DNA of 64,000 nt from Streptomyces capillispiralis (GTDB lineage Bacteria > Actinomycetota > Actinomycetes > Streptomycetales > Streptomycetaceae): assembly GCF_007829875.1 (NCBI RefSeq), contig NZ_VIWV01000001.1:744001-808000 (forward strand), in the 5' to 3' direction. The notes below the pieces were generated by a model. That model did no database searches. It had not been told where the DNA came from and saw only the letters and a program-made list of their open reading frames with translations. The translations under genes were made by a program, and so were the position numbers. How positions within the stretch are numbered: the stretch's first letter is position 1; each line of letters starts with the position of its first letter. This document shows positions 41,635 to 51,000 of the stretch, piece after piece.

Positions 41635-43016
41635 GAGGGGCCGTCCCCGGTGCCGTCCACCACGGTGATCGCCGGGAGCGCGGCGCCCGGGTCGGCCCGG
41701 CGCAGGTGGTCGCGCAGCACCTCGGGCAGGCGGCGCCGCACGAACAGGGGGAACGGCTCGTGGGCGGCCGGGCCGACGGGGTCCGGGGCCTGCTCGGTGG
41801 CGGCGGGCGCGCGGTGCGCCGGGGACACCACGGCCAGCAGGCGCGGGTCGGCCGCGTCGAGCAGCACGGCGGCGTCCGTGCCGTCCAGGGCCTCGCGCAG
41901 GGCGTACGGGGTGACGGCCCCGGGCGCGTCGGCGAGCAGGGCGTTGGGGATGCCGTGGACGACGACGGGGCCGTCGCCGTCGAGGGCCGCGCGCAGCGCC
42001 TCCCGGGTGCCGCTCCCCCGGTGGGCGTCCCACGGGGTGCGGCGCACCCGCGGGGTGTCCGGGGCGGGGGTGTGGGGGCCGACGTGCAGGACGATGTCGT
42101 AGCGGTAGCGGGTGAGTTCGGTGTCCTCGGCCATGGTGCGGGCGTGGACGCTCATGCGGACCGGGCGCGGCTGGCCGACGAGCGCCGTGACGACGGCGGC
42201 GGGCGCGAAGGACAGTTCCTCGTCGGAGGCGGCGGCGGCAGTGGCCCGGGCGGTGACCGTCGCGTCGTCCGCCTCGGGGTCGCGGGCCCGCTCCAGCCGG
42301 GTGAAGTGGTCCAGGACCAGCCCGGAGTGGCGGATGTCCCCGACGATCACGGTGCTGCCGTCGGCGACGGCGGCCAGCGCGCCGTGCAGGACGGCCGTCA
42401 GGTAGGCCAGGTCGGGGAAGCACTGGGTGACGGAGTTGAACAGCACGCAGTCGGGGCGGACTTGCGGCCCGAAGACGTGGTCCATGGCGTCCCGTACGCG
42501 GGGGGCGTCCGTCTCGTGGGCGGCGGCCCGTACGAACGCGGTGCGGGGCAGGCCGGCGGCGGTGAGCCGGTCCACGGCGACCTGGGCGACGTCGGTGCCG
42601 ACGTAGCCGTCCAGGCGCGGGTGCAGGCGGTGGGCGAGCAGGCCGGTGCCGCAGCCCAGTTCGAGCAGGCGCGACGGGCGCTGCGCGAGGACGAGGTCGA
42701 CGGTGCGGTCCACCCAGTCGCGCATGTGGGCCTCGGGCAGCGGCGCCCCGGTGTCGGAGGACCGCCAGCCGGAGAGGTCCAGGTCGTCGGCGTGCCGGCC
42801 CTCCCCCGTCTCGTACACCCACTCGTAGACCTCGGCCCACTGTTCGAGGTGTTCGCGCAGCAGGGGGCCGTGGTCGGGTGCGGCGGCCACGGCGTCCGGG
42901 TGCGGTACGACGTGGAGGCCGCCGTCGGGTGCCGGGCGGGCGCGCGCCACCCAGGGGTGGGCGGCCAGCAACTCCGCCGTGCGGGCGGTCTGTTCAGTCG
43001 TGGTGTGGTCGGACAC
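41631..43016 (-). CDS. Free-standing methyltransferase derived from an interrupted adenylation domain
   Basis: The 461-residue protein is built like the methyltransferase inserts found inside NRPS A domains. It has EQWAEVYEWVYE, then LDLSGWRSSDTGAPLPEAHMRDWVDRTVDLVL, SAM motif LLELGCGTGLL (117-127), VLFNSVTQCFPDLAYL, VGDIRHSGLVLDHF and ELTRYRYDIVLHVG. Its ends still resemble A-domain pieces: AAHPWVARARPAPDGGLHVVP at the start and LFVRRRLPEVLRDHLR near the end, recalling the segment before A10. GTG 43016 follows GGAG and overlaps the ATPase gene by 23 bases. It probably methylates a thiazoline alpha-carbon in trans. N-methylation is the alternative. Confidence 0.83.
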   Translation of the reverse strand: MSDHTTTEQTARTAELLAAHPWVARARPAPDGGLHVVPHPDAVAAAPDHGPLLREHLEQWAEVYEWVYETGEGRHADDLDLSGWRSSDTGAPLPEAHMRDWVDRTVDLVLAQRPSRLLELGCGTGLLAHRLHPRLDGYVGTDVAQVAVDRLTAAGLPRTAFVRAAAHETDAPRVRDAMDHVFGPQVRPDCVLFNSVTQCFPDLAYLTAVLHGALAAVADGSTVIVGDIRHSGLVLDHFTRLERARDPEADDATVTARATAAAASDEELSFAPAAVVTALVGQPRPVRMSVHARTMAEDTELTRYRYDIVLHVGPHTPAPDTPRVRRTPWDAHRGSGTREALRAALDGDGPVVVHGIPNALLADAPGAVTPYALREALDGTDAAVLLDAADPRLLAVVSPAHRAPAATEQAPDPVGPAAHEPFPLFVRRRLPEVLRDHLRRADPGAALPAITVVDGTGDGPS

Positions 43017-44571
43017 CGGTGTGCTCCGTTCGTGGTGCGTGGGGCTGGTCGGTGGGTGCGGTCGCGGGTGGCACCGGGGTGAGGCGGCGGCCGGTCAGGT
43101 GCAGGACGTGGTCGGCCCGGGCGGCCGTGCGGGGGTCGTGGGTGACGGTCAGGACGGCCGTTCCCTCCGCGCGCAGGCGGTCGAGCAGGTCGAGGACGGT
43201 CCGCGCCGACGCGTGGTCCAGGCCCGCGGTGGGCTCGTCCAGGAGCAGCACGTCCGGGCCGGCGGCGAGGGCCCGGGCGAGGACGACCCGGCGGCGCTGG
43301 CCGCCGGAGAGCGCGGGCGGTCTGCGGGACGCCAGTTCGGCCGGGAGCCCGACGGCTGCCAGGAGTTCCTGGACCCGGTCCCGGCGGGCGGCCGCGGTCA
43401 TGCCGTGGAACACCTTCAGCGGGCGGGTGACCGAACGGGCGGCGGTGTGCGCCGGGTTGAGTTCCGTCGCGGTGTCCTGGCCGGCCAGCTGCACGGAGCG
43501 GAGCGTCCGTCGGTCGCGGGCGCGGGTCGCGGCGGGCAGCGGGCGTCCGTGCAGCAGCAGATGGCCGCCGGCCGGGGGGCGGCGGCCGGCCAGGGCGTGC
43601 AGCAGGGTCGTCTTGCCGCTGCCGGACGGTCCGGTGACGGCCAGCCAGCCGCCTGTCGGCAGTTCCAGGTCGCAGGGGTCGAGCAGGGGGGTGCCGTCCG
43701 GGGTGCGGAGGGTGAGGGAACGGGCGGCGAGCGCGGGGGTGGCGGGGTGGTGCGGGCTCTTCCCCGGCGGCGTGGGAGAGGCGGTCGCGCGGCCGGTCCC
43801 GTCCCGCGCCGGCGGAGGCGGGGCGGGGAGGTGCCGGCCGGTGTCGCGGGCGGGAAGGAGCGGGAGCGGTTCCCCGGCGTGCGGGTCCGTGCCCAAGGTC
43901 AGCGTCATGTCGGCCAGTTCGGTGGCGAGGCCGGTGTCGTGAGTGACCAGGACGACGCCCCGGCCGGGGACGCCGCGCCGTGACCGCACCGCGTCGGCGA
44001 CCAGGCCGGCGGCGGCGCGGTCGAGTGCCGAGGTGGGTTCGTCCAGCACGAGGAGTTCGGGGTCGGCGCACAGCGCGCGGGCCAGGGCGACCCGCTGGGC
44101 CTGTCCTCCCGACAGCTCCCCCGCGCGCCGCGCGGCGAGCCCGGGCGGCAGACCCAGCCGTTCCATCAGGTCGCCGACCCGGTGCGCGCGGGCGGCCGGA
44201 TCGCCGGTGAAGCCCTCGCCGATGAGCCGGTCGACCCGCCAGAGCGGGTTGAGCGCGGCGGCGGGGTCCTGTCCCAGCCAGCCGGTGCGGGTGCGCCGCC
44301 AGCGCCGTGCCGCCCGGCCCGGCGGCACCGCCGTACCGCGCCGGCGCACGGTGCCCGCCGAGCGGTCCAGCCCGTCCGGGAGGACGTCGAGCAGGGCGCG
44401 CAGCAGCGTGGACTTGCCCGCGCCGGACGGGCCGGTGACGGCGAGGACCTGGCCGTCACCGACGCTCAGGTCGACCGGCGGCAGCACGGTGACGCCGTCG
44501 AGGGTGCGGTGGACGGCCAGTCCTTCGGCGGCGAGCAGGGGCACGGAGCGGGGCGGGGCGGGGGTCGTCAT
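42994..44571 (-). CDS. Fused double ATPase of an Opp/Nik/Cnt-type ABC importer
   Basis: The 525-residue protein contains two complete ABC ATPase domains. The first has Walker A GPSGAGKST (47-55), signature ELSGGQAQR and Walker B LLVLDEPTSALD. The second has Walker A GPSGSGKTT, signature ALSGGQRRR and Walker B VLLLDEPTAGLD. In most oligopeptide/nickel-type importers these are separate (DppD/DppF, CntD/CntF). It follows the permease genes with an ATGA overlap and is embedded in the biosynthetic operon. It should energise import of the metal-metallophore complex captured by the lipoprotein at 46384-47949. Export has not been excluded, but a binding lipoprotein argues for import. Confidence 0.85.
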   Translation of the reverse strand: MTTPAPPRSVPLLAAEGLAVHRTLDGVTVLPPVDLSVGDGQVLAVTGPSGAGKSTLLRALLDVLPDGLDRSAGTVRRRGTAVPPGRAARRWRRTRTGWLGQDPAAALNPLWRVDRLIGEGFTGDPAARAHRVGDLMERLGLPPGLAARRAGELSGGQAQRVALARALCADPELLVLDEPTSALDRAAAGLVADAVRSRRGVPGRGVVLVTHDTGLATELADMTLTLGTDPHAGEPLPLLPARDTGRHLPAPPPPARDGTGRATASPTPPGKSPHHPATPALAARSLTLRTPDGTPLLDPCDLELPTGGWLAVTGPSGSGKTTLLHALAGRRPPAGGHLLLHGRPLPAATRARDRRTLRSVQLAGQDTATELNPAHTAARSVTRPLKVFHGMTAAARRDRVQELLAAVGLPAELASRRPPALSGGQRRRVVLARALAAGPDVLLLDEPTAGLDHASARTVLDLLDRLRAEGTAVLTVTHDPRTAARADHVLHLTGRRLTPVPPATAPTDQPHAPRTEHTGVRPHHD

Positions 44572-45389
44572 GCCGTCTCCTCCGGGGTGCGGGCGGCGGA
44601 GCGGGCCGCCGCCGCGAACGCCCAGGCGCACAGCGCCAGCGGGACGGCCGGGGCGAGCAGCGCCGACGGGTTGAGCGCGGCGCCGGGCAGGTTCTCGCTG
44701 AGCATCAACGCCCAGTCGGGCGCGGGCGGTCGCGGACCGAGGCCGAGTACGGCCAGCGTCGCCGCGATCTGCAGCGCCGTGACCAGGCGCAGCCCGGCGT
44801 CGGCGGCGACCAGGCGGCGCAGTGCGGGCAGCACCTCGTGGAGGAGGACGGCGGGGGTGCGCTCGCCCCGTTCGACGGCGGCGTGCACGTGTCCGCTGTC
44901 CCGCAGGTGGGCGCACTGGGTGGCGACGACCCGCGCGGTCAGCGGCGCACCGGCGAGCACCGCCGCCACCACGACCGCCGCGCTGCCGGGCAGCGCGGTG
45001 GCCAGCACCAGCGCGAGGACGAGGGCGGGCACCGCGAGCAGCAGGTCGCTCAGGGCGCGTACGGCGCGGGAGGTGCGGCCGCCCGTCCAGCCCGCGGCGA
45101 GACCGAGGGCCGTACCGCAGACGACGGCGGCGGCGGCCGCGAGCAGGGACACGGTGAGCAGCTGGGTCCCGCCGGCGAGGACGCGGGACAGGACGTCGCG
45201 GCCGAGGACGTCGGTGCCCAGCGGGTGCGGTCCGCCGGGCGGCGTCCAGGGTGCGGCGACCGTGCGTTCCGGCGGGTGCGGGGCGGCGTACCGGCCCAGT
45301 GGCACGCACACCAGCAGGGCGGCGGCCAGGGCGGCGGGCGCGGCGCGGCGGACGGTACGGGGCGGGCGGAGGGGCGAGCGGGCCTTCAC
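44568..45389 (-). CDS. ABC importer permease, DppC/NikC/CntC type
   Basis: The 273-residue membrane protein has about six hydrophobic helices and the DppC/NikC N-terminal pattern PLGTDVLGRDVLSRVLAGGTQLL. Its EAA-type cytoplasmic loop reads ERGERTPAVLLHEVLPALRRLVAADAGLRLVTALQIAATLAVLGLG. GTG 45389 overlaps the stop of the partner permease (GTGA). It pairs with the upstream permease to form the channel of the metallophore-complex importer. The sequence is unusually Ala/Val-rich even for this genome. Confidence 0.85.
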   Translation of the reverse strand: MKARSPLRPPRTVRRAAPAALAAALLVCVPLGRYAAPHPPERTVAAPWTPPGGPHPLGTDVLGRDVLSRVLAGGTQLLTVSLLAAAAAVVCGTALGLAAGWTGGRTSRAVRALSDLLLAVPALVLALVLATALPGSAAVVVAAVLAGAPLTARVVATQCAHLRDSGHVHAAVERGERTPAVLLHEVLPALRRLVAADAGLRLVTALQIAATLAVLGLGPRPPAPDWALMLSENLPGAALNPSALLAPAVPLALCAWAFAAAARSAARTPEETA

Positions 45390-46387
45390 ACGGGCCTCCC
45401 GGTGAGGCCGGGGGCGGCGTCCCGAGCCTGGTCCGGGGCCGTGGTGCGGCGGGCCGCCAGGTCGGCCAGGAGCATGCCCAGCAGCAGGACGGCGGCCGGG
45501 AGGAGCGCCGCGGCCTGGATGACGGGGACGTCCCGCACCGCGACGGCGGACACCAGCAGCTGCCCGGTGCCGGGATAGCCGAACAGGGTCTCCGCCAGGG
45601 CGGTTCCGGCGACGAGTCCGCCCGCCAGCAGGGCCGTGACCTGGAGCGCGGGCGCGTACAGGAAGGGCAGGACGTGCCGGTGCAGCACCAGCGGCGCCGG
45701 CAGGCCGCGCAGCCGCGCGTCCGTCACGTGCGGCCGGCGCAGGGCGTCGCCCAGCGCCCCGCGCAGCAGGGCCGTGGCGAACGCGGCCGAGGGCAGGGCC
45801 AGGGTGAGGGCGGGCAGCACCAGGACGCGCGGATCGGCCAGGGGCGAACCGCCGGGCGGGAGCAGGGAGACGGCGGGCAGCCAGCCGAGCAGGCCGGCCA
45901 GGACCGCGCCGAGCACCGCCGCGTACACCGGCTGCGGCACGGCGGCCAGGCCGGTGGCGGCCGAACCGCCCCGGCCGCCCCGCAGACCGGTGACGGCCAG
46001 GGCGGTCACGGTCAGCAGCACGGTGCCGGCCAGGGCCACCGCGACCAGGACGGCGGTGGCGGGCAGCCGTTCCGTGAACAGGTCCGCCACCGGGCGGCCG
46101 CTCACCAGGGAGCGGCCCAGGTCGCCGCGGACCAGGCCGTACAGCCAGTCGGCGTAGCGCACCGCGGCGGGCCGGTCCAGGCCGAGCCGGTCGCGTTCCG
46201 CCGCGATGTCCGCCGCGGAGGCGCGTCCCGCCGTCCTCAGCTCCCCCGCGTCACCGGGGAGCAGTTCGGTGGCCGTGAAGACCACGGCCGTGGCGGCCGC
46301 GGTCAGCGCGGCGGCCCGCCCCACCGGACGCAGCGCCCGGCCGGCGCGGCGCACGCCCCCGCCCCGGCCGGCGGAACGCCCGGTCAC
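45386..46387 (-). CDS. ABC importer permease, DppB/NikB/CntB type
   Basis: From GTG 46387, overlapping the stop of the binding-protein gene (GTGA), the product has 333 residues and about six hydrophobic segments. It shows the family motifs LLPGDAGELRTAGRASAADIAAERDRLGLDRPAAVRYADWLYGLVRGDLGRSLVSGRPVADLF and LAETLFGYPGTGQLL. Longer in-frame starts would run into the binding-protein gene and are rejected. With its partner permease, the fused ATPase and the lipoprotein it makes a complete Opp/Nik-type importer, the same class as the staphylopine-metal importer CntABCDF. Confidence 0.85.
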   Translation of the reverse strand: MTGRSAGRGGGVRRAGRALRPVGRAAALTAAATAVVFTATELLPGDAGELRTAGRASAADIAAERDRLGLDRPAAVRYADWLYGLVRGDLGRSLVSGRPVADLFTERLPATAVLVAVALAGTVLLTVTALAVTGLRGGRGGSAATGLAAVPQPVYAAVLGAVLAGLLGWLPAVSLLPPGGSPLADPRVLVLPALTLALPSAAFATALLRGALGDALRRPHVTDARLRGLPAPLVLHRHVLPFLYAPALQVTALLAGGLVAGTALAETLFGYPGTGQLLVSAVAVRDVPVIQAAALLPAAVLLLGMLLADLAARRTTAPDQARDAAPGLTGRPV

Positions 46388-47949
46388 TTCGCCATCCACA
46401 CCTGGTCGATGAACATGCGCTGGAAACCGGGGCCGTCGGGCAGTCCGCGCACACCGGGCGCGGCGAGGTCCAGGCCGTCGCCGGTGCCCCAGACGACGTA
46501 TCCGCCGTCCTTCCACAGGTCGCGCTGGATGCCGGCGAGCAGGTCCTGGCGGCGCGCCTCGTTCGCGGTGGCCATGGCCTCGGCGAAGCCCTCGTCGAAC
46601 GACCTGCTGCGCCAGGCGGTCTCGTTGGTCGGGGAGTCGGACAGCAGACCGACGCGGGTGAGGTCGGGGAAGGAGATGCCGCCGTAGTAGCCGGTGTAGA
46701 AGGCCTTCTTGGCGTAGACGGCGGTCCAGTAGGTGTCCGCGGGTTCGACCTTCACCTCGGCGTCCACACCGATGTCGGCGAGCTGCTGCGCGTACAGGGT
46801 GGCCGCGGTGTCCATGCCGGGATAGGAGGTGGTGGTGTGCAGGGTGACGGTCAGTCCGTCGGCGTGGCCCGCCTGGGCCAGCAGCCGCTTGGCCTTCTCG
46901 ACGTCGCGGGTGCGCTGCGGCAGGTCCTTCGGGGTGGAGGGGTCGTAGGGGGTGGGGAGGTCGTTGGCGACCTTGCCGTAGCCGAGGAAGACGGTGTCGA
47001 CCAGGGCCTTGCGGTCGGCCGCCAGACGGAAGGCCTCACGGACCCGGGGGTCGTCGAACGGCGCGGTGTCCAGGCGCATGACGAACGGGTACTCGGTGAC
47101 GCCGTCGCGCCGGATCACCTGGGTCCGGGCCGAGGAGCCGGCGCTCTTGACGGCGGCGGGGCTGACGCTGCCGGCGACGTCGGCCTGACCGGAGGCGACG
47201 GCGCTCGCCCGCGCCTGCGGGTCGGCGACGGCCTGGATCTCGATCCGGTCCAGGTGCGGCCGCTCGCCCCACCACTTCTCGTTGCGGGTGAGGACGGCGG
47301 TCTGGGCGCCGGTGCGCTCCACCCGGTACGGGCCCGAGCCGGTGACCGGGCGGGAGAAGTCCTCGCTGCCCTCCGGGACGACGAAGGTGACGGACTCCAG
47401 AGCCCTGGGCGCGTCGGCCATGGGGGCGCGGGTGGCCAGGACGACGGTGTGGGCGTCGGGGGCGGTGGACTTCGCCAGGTCGAAGTCGGCGAGTCGGCCG
47501 TAGTTCTCGGCGGCCTTGCCGGCGATGCGGCGCAGGGAGTACAGCACGTCGGCGGCGCGCACCGGGCGGCCGTCGGTGAAGCGGGCGTCGTCGCGCAGGG
47601 TGAGGGTCCAGCGGTCCATGTCCGCGTCGGGCTTCCACGAAGTGGCGAGCCGGGGGCGGGTCCTGCCGTCCGCTCCCGGGACGGTCAGGACGTCGTAGGT
47701 GAGGGCGAACCGCAGGACGTCGGACTCGTTGCCGAGGCCGCCGTGCGGGTCGCCACTGGCGGTGGCGGGTGAGCCGGCGACGGCGTAGCGCAGGGTGCCG
47801 CCGTCCACGGGGGTGCTGTCGGAGGCCGCCGGGGTGTCCTTGGCGGGCGTGCTGGAGCAGGCGCTCAGCAGGAGGGCGCCGACGGCGGCCAGGGCGGTGG
47901 CGGCGGATCTGCGGGACGGGAGGGAACGGGGGGTCGGGTGCTGGTGCAT
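46384..47949 (-). CDS. Opp/Nik/Cnt-type substrate-binding lipoprotein
   Basis: The 521-residue protein has a lipoprotein signal (LLLSAC, Cys31) and the SBP_bac_5 fold: DGGTLRYAVAGSP, RPRLATSWKPDADMDRWTLTLRDDARFTDGRPVRAADVLYSL, and GSGPYRVERTGAQTAVLTRNEKWWG. Related receptors bind peptides, nickel chelates or metal-staphylopine complexes. Its position, 51 bases downstream of the PKS/NRPS gene and upstream of the permeases, makes it the likely receptor for the metallophore complex. The family is specific for neither metal nor ligand, so the substrate assignment rests on context. Confidence 0.87.
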   Translation of the reverse strand: MHQHPTPRSLPSRRSAATALAAVGALLLSACSSTPAKDTPAASDSTPVDGGTLRYAVAGSPATASGDPHGGLGNESDVLRFALTYDVLTVPGADGRTRPRLATSWKPDADMDRWTLTLRDDARFTDGRPVRAADVLYSLRRIAGKAAENYGRLADFDLAKSTAPDAHTVVLATRAPMADAPRALESVTFVVPEGSEDFSRPVTGSGPYRVERTGAQTAVLTRNEKWWGERPHLDRIEIQAVADPQARASAVASGQADVAGSVSPAAVKSAGSSARTQVIRRDGVTEYPFVMRLDTAPFDDPRVREAFRLAADRKALVDTVFLGYGKVANDLPTPYDPSTPKDLPQRTRDVEKAKRLLAQAGHADGLTVTLHTTTSYPGMDTAATLYAQQLADIGVDAEVKVEPADTYWTAVYAKKAFYTGYYGGISFPDLTRVGLLSDSPTNETAWRSRSFDEGFAEAMATANEARRQDLLAGIQRDLWKDGGYVVWGTGDGLDLAAPGVRGLPDGPGFQRMFIDQVWMAK

Positions 47950-48000
47950 GGTGGCTTTCCGCGAGGTCGGTCGAGGGTCGGGGTGGTGGGGTGCCGGGTG

Positions 48001-51000
48001 TCAGCCGGCGGCGCGCACGGCGGCCAGCGCGCGGTCGACGAGGGCGGCGGTCCGGCGTACGGCGGGGTCGTGCAGCAGGGAGTAGTGGTGGCCGTCGACG
48101 GTGTGGGCGTCGACGGGGCCGCTGACGTGCGGCAGCCAGCCCAGGGCGGGCAGGTCGCCGGCGTCGTCGACGCCCATGCCGACGCCGGCGTTGTGCGGCG
48201 AGGGGGTGGAGGCGGCGATGAGCAGCAGCCGGGTGGCCGGGTCGGTGAGGTGTCCGGCCCGGTGGCCGGCGAGCGCCCGCAGATGGCGTTCGAAGACCTC
48301 CAGCCGGGCGTCGGCGGTGTCGCGCGGGCCGAGCAGGCCGGCCGACCGGAGCCGCTCGGTGACGGCGCCGCGCACCGCTTCCGGCGTCGGGGCCTCGCGG
48401 ATCGCCGCCGCGTCCGCGCCCAGTTCCAGGTCGAGGTCGAGGAACGCCTCCAGGGAGCGCAGGTAGCGGACGGCGGCGAACGCGGTGTCCTCGGCGCCGT
48501 CGGCGCCGCCCAGCGCGCGGATGCGGTCGGGGGTGTTGGAGTCGATCATCACCAGGAGGTCGGTGCGTTCACCGCGCCGCTGCAGTTCCACGGCCATCTG
48601 GTGGGCGACCGTGCCGCCCATCGACCAGCCGCCCAGGAGGTAGGGGCCGTGCGGCTGGTGGGTGCGCAGCGCGGCGAGGTAGCGGTCCGTCATCTCGGGG
48701 ATGGTGGACGGGCCGGTGCCGCCGGTCAGGGCGGGGTCGGTGAGGGCCACCACGGGCCGGCCGTCGGTGAGGAGGCGGGCCAGTTCGCCGTAGCACAGGA
48801 CGTCGCCGCCGGAGGGGTGCATCAGGAACAGCGGGCGGTCGTCGGTGCCGTCGCGCAGCAGCATGACGGCGTCGCGGTCGGAGGGGGTGTCCTCCGGCGC
48901 GGGGGCCGGGCGGCTGTCCCGGGCGGCGGGCGCGGGGCGGGGGTCCTCCCGGTCGTCCCACGTGTGGGGCGCCTCGGCCAGCCGGCGCACCCGCGCGGTG
49001 TACGCGGCGAACGCGGCGTCCGCCTCCTCGGCGGGCAGGGCGTTCTCCAGGACGTCCCACTGGAGCAGCAGCGCGCCGTGCTGTTCGATCACCTGGTGGT
49101 CGAGCCAGGTCTGCGGGGTGCTGCTCACGCCGTGGACGGGTGTGCCCGCCCAGTCCAGGTCGTGGCCGCCGCCGAGCGGGCCGGACAGGCCCAGGGCGCT
49201 GGTGAAGACGACGGGCACGGACGCGGTGCGGCCGGTGCGGGAGGACTTCTCGGCGAGCAGGTCGAGCGCGGAGAACTCCCGGTGGTCCAGGTCCTCGAAG
49301 AGGGTGCGCTGGGCGCGGGCGGCGGCGTCGGCGAAGTTGGGCGTGTCGGTGCGGTCCACCTCGTGCAGCATCAGCGAGGTGAAGTCGCCGACCACGGCGT
49401 CCGCTCCGGGGAGGTGGGCGGGCCGGTCGAACAGGGTGAGCGTGACGGCGAACCGGTCCTGCCCCGACCATTCGGCGAGGGCCTCCCCGTAGGCCGCCAG
49501 CAGGACGGCCGTGGGGGTGAGTCCGCGGCGGGCGGCCTCCGCCTTGAGGGCGTCCCAGTGGGGCGGCTCCAGACGGGCGGTGCGGCGGGCGAAGCGCGGG
49601 CGTTCACCGAGGTCCCGGGTGCGTACGGGCAGGGCGGGCGCGCCGGGCAGGTCGTCCAGGCGGGCGCGCCAGTAGGCGGCGGCCCGGGCGTGCTCGGGGC
49701 CCTGGGCGCGTTCCTGGAGCGCGGCCACGCAGTCCGCGAACGTCGTCTCCAGCGGCGGCAGGTGCGCGTCGGGGTTCTGGTAGAGGGTGCGCAGTTCGCG
49801 GTCCCAGACGAGGTAGCTGGCGGTGTCGCACACCAGCACGTCGACGTTGACGAACAGGCGCACGATGTCGCCGGGCAGCCGGGCGGCCCGGATGTCGACC
49901 AGGGGCCAGCGGCCCGGGCGGGGTTCGCGGCGGACCATGCGGTCACGGACGCGGTCCAGCTTGCGGGCGCGCTCGGTGTCGTCGTCCTCGGTCAGGTCCT
50001 GGACGCGGATGCGGTAGTGGGGGACCTTGTCGAGCACCCGGTTGCGGCCCTCCGGGGAGACGACCGCGCGCAGCATGGGGTGGCGGGCGACGACCGCGTT
50101 CCACGCCGCCTCGTAGCGGTCGGTGTCCAGGCCGGCGCAGTCGTACTCCAGGTGGAAGGAGCACGGGACGTCGCCGAGGCGGTAGCCGCCGGATCCGCCG
50201 ACCCAGTAGGCGTGCTGGACACGGGTGAGGGGGAACTCGCGGGGGCCGTCGCCGGCCGGTGCGGCGGTGGTGGTGGTGCCGGCCGGGGCGGGGGCGGGCC
50301 GGGGTTCGCGGGCGGGGAGCAGCGGGGCCAGGGACGCGATGGTGGGCCGGGCCAGCAGGTCCTGCAGCCGCAGGTCGGCGCCGTGGTCGTCGCGCAGCCG
50401 GGCGAGCATCCGCGTCGCCAGCAGGGAGTGGCCGCCGAGCGCGAAGAAGTCGGCGTCGCGGTCGGTGACGGGGAAGCCGAGCAGCTCCGACCACACCCGC
50501 GCCAGTTCGGCCTCCGCGCCACCGCCGGGTGCGTCGCCCGCTTCCGACGACGTGGTGGGAGCGGGGCCCGGTACGGCGGTGGGGGTGCCCGCGGTGCGGG
50601 GCGCGAGGTCGGCCGGGGAGACCGCGACCGAGGCGGGGGCGCGGCCGGCGTCCGCGAGGGCGAGCAGCCGGTCCACGGTGCGCATGCCGTCGTCGAGGCC
50701 GATGGAGTGCCGTGAGGCCACGGTGCGTTCGCTGCGGCCGGGTCCGACGCGCCAGCCGTCCCAGGCGACGCTGAGCCAGCGGGGCGCGCCGTTGGTGCCC
50801 GTGGTGCGCTCGTGTTCGGCGAGCGCGTCCAGGAAGCGGTTGACGGCCGCGTACGGGGCCAGGCCCAGGCCGCCGACGAACGCGGTGGCCGAGGACATCA
50901 GCAGGACGGTGGCCGGGCGGCGGCCCGGCGGCAGGCCGTGCACGGCGGTGCGCAGGGCGAGGGCGGCGGTGACCTTGGCGTGGACGTGTGCGCGTACGGC

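Noticed and set aside
41635..42840. N-terminal extension of the 471-residue methyltransferase to 873 residues
   Set aside because: The extra 402 codons are the shadow of the A-domain-derived methyltransferase gene. ATG 41634 gives an ATGA overlap.
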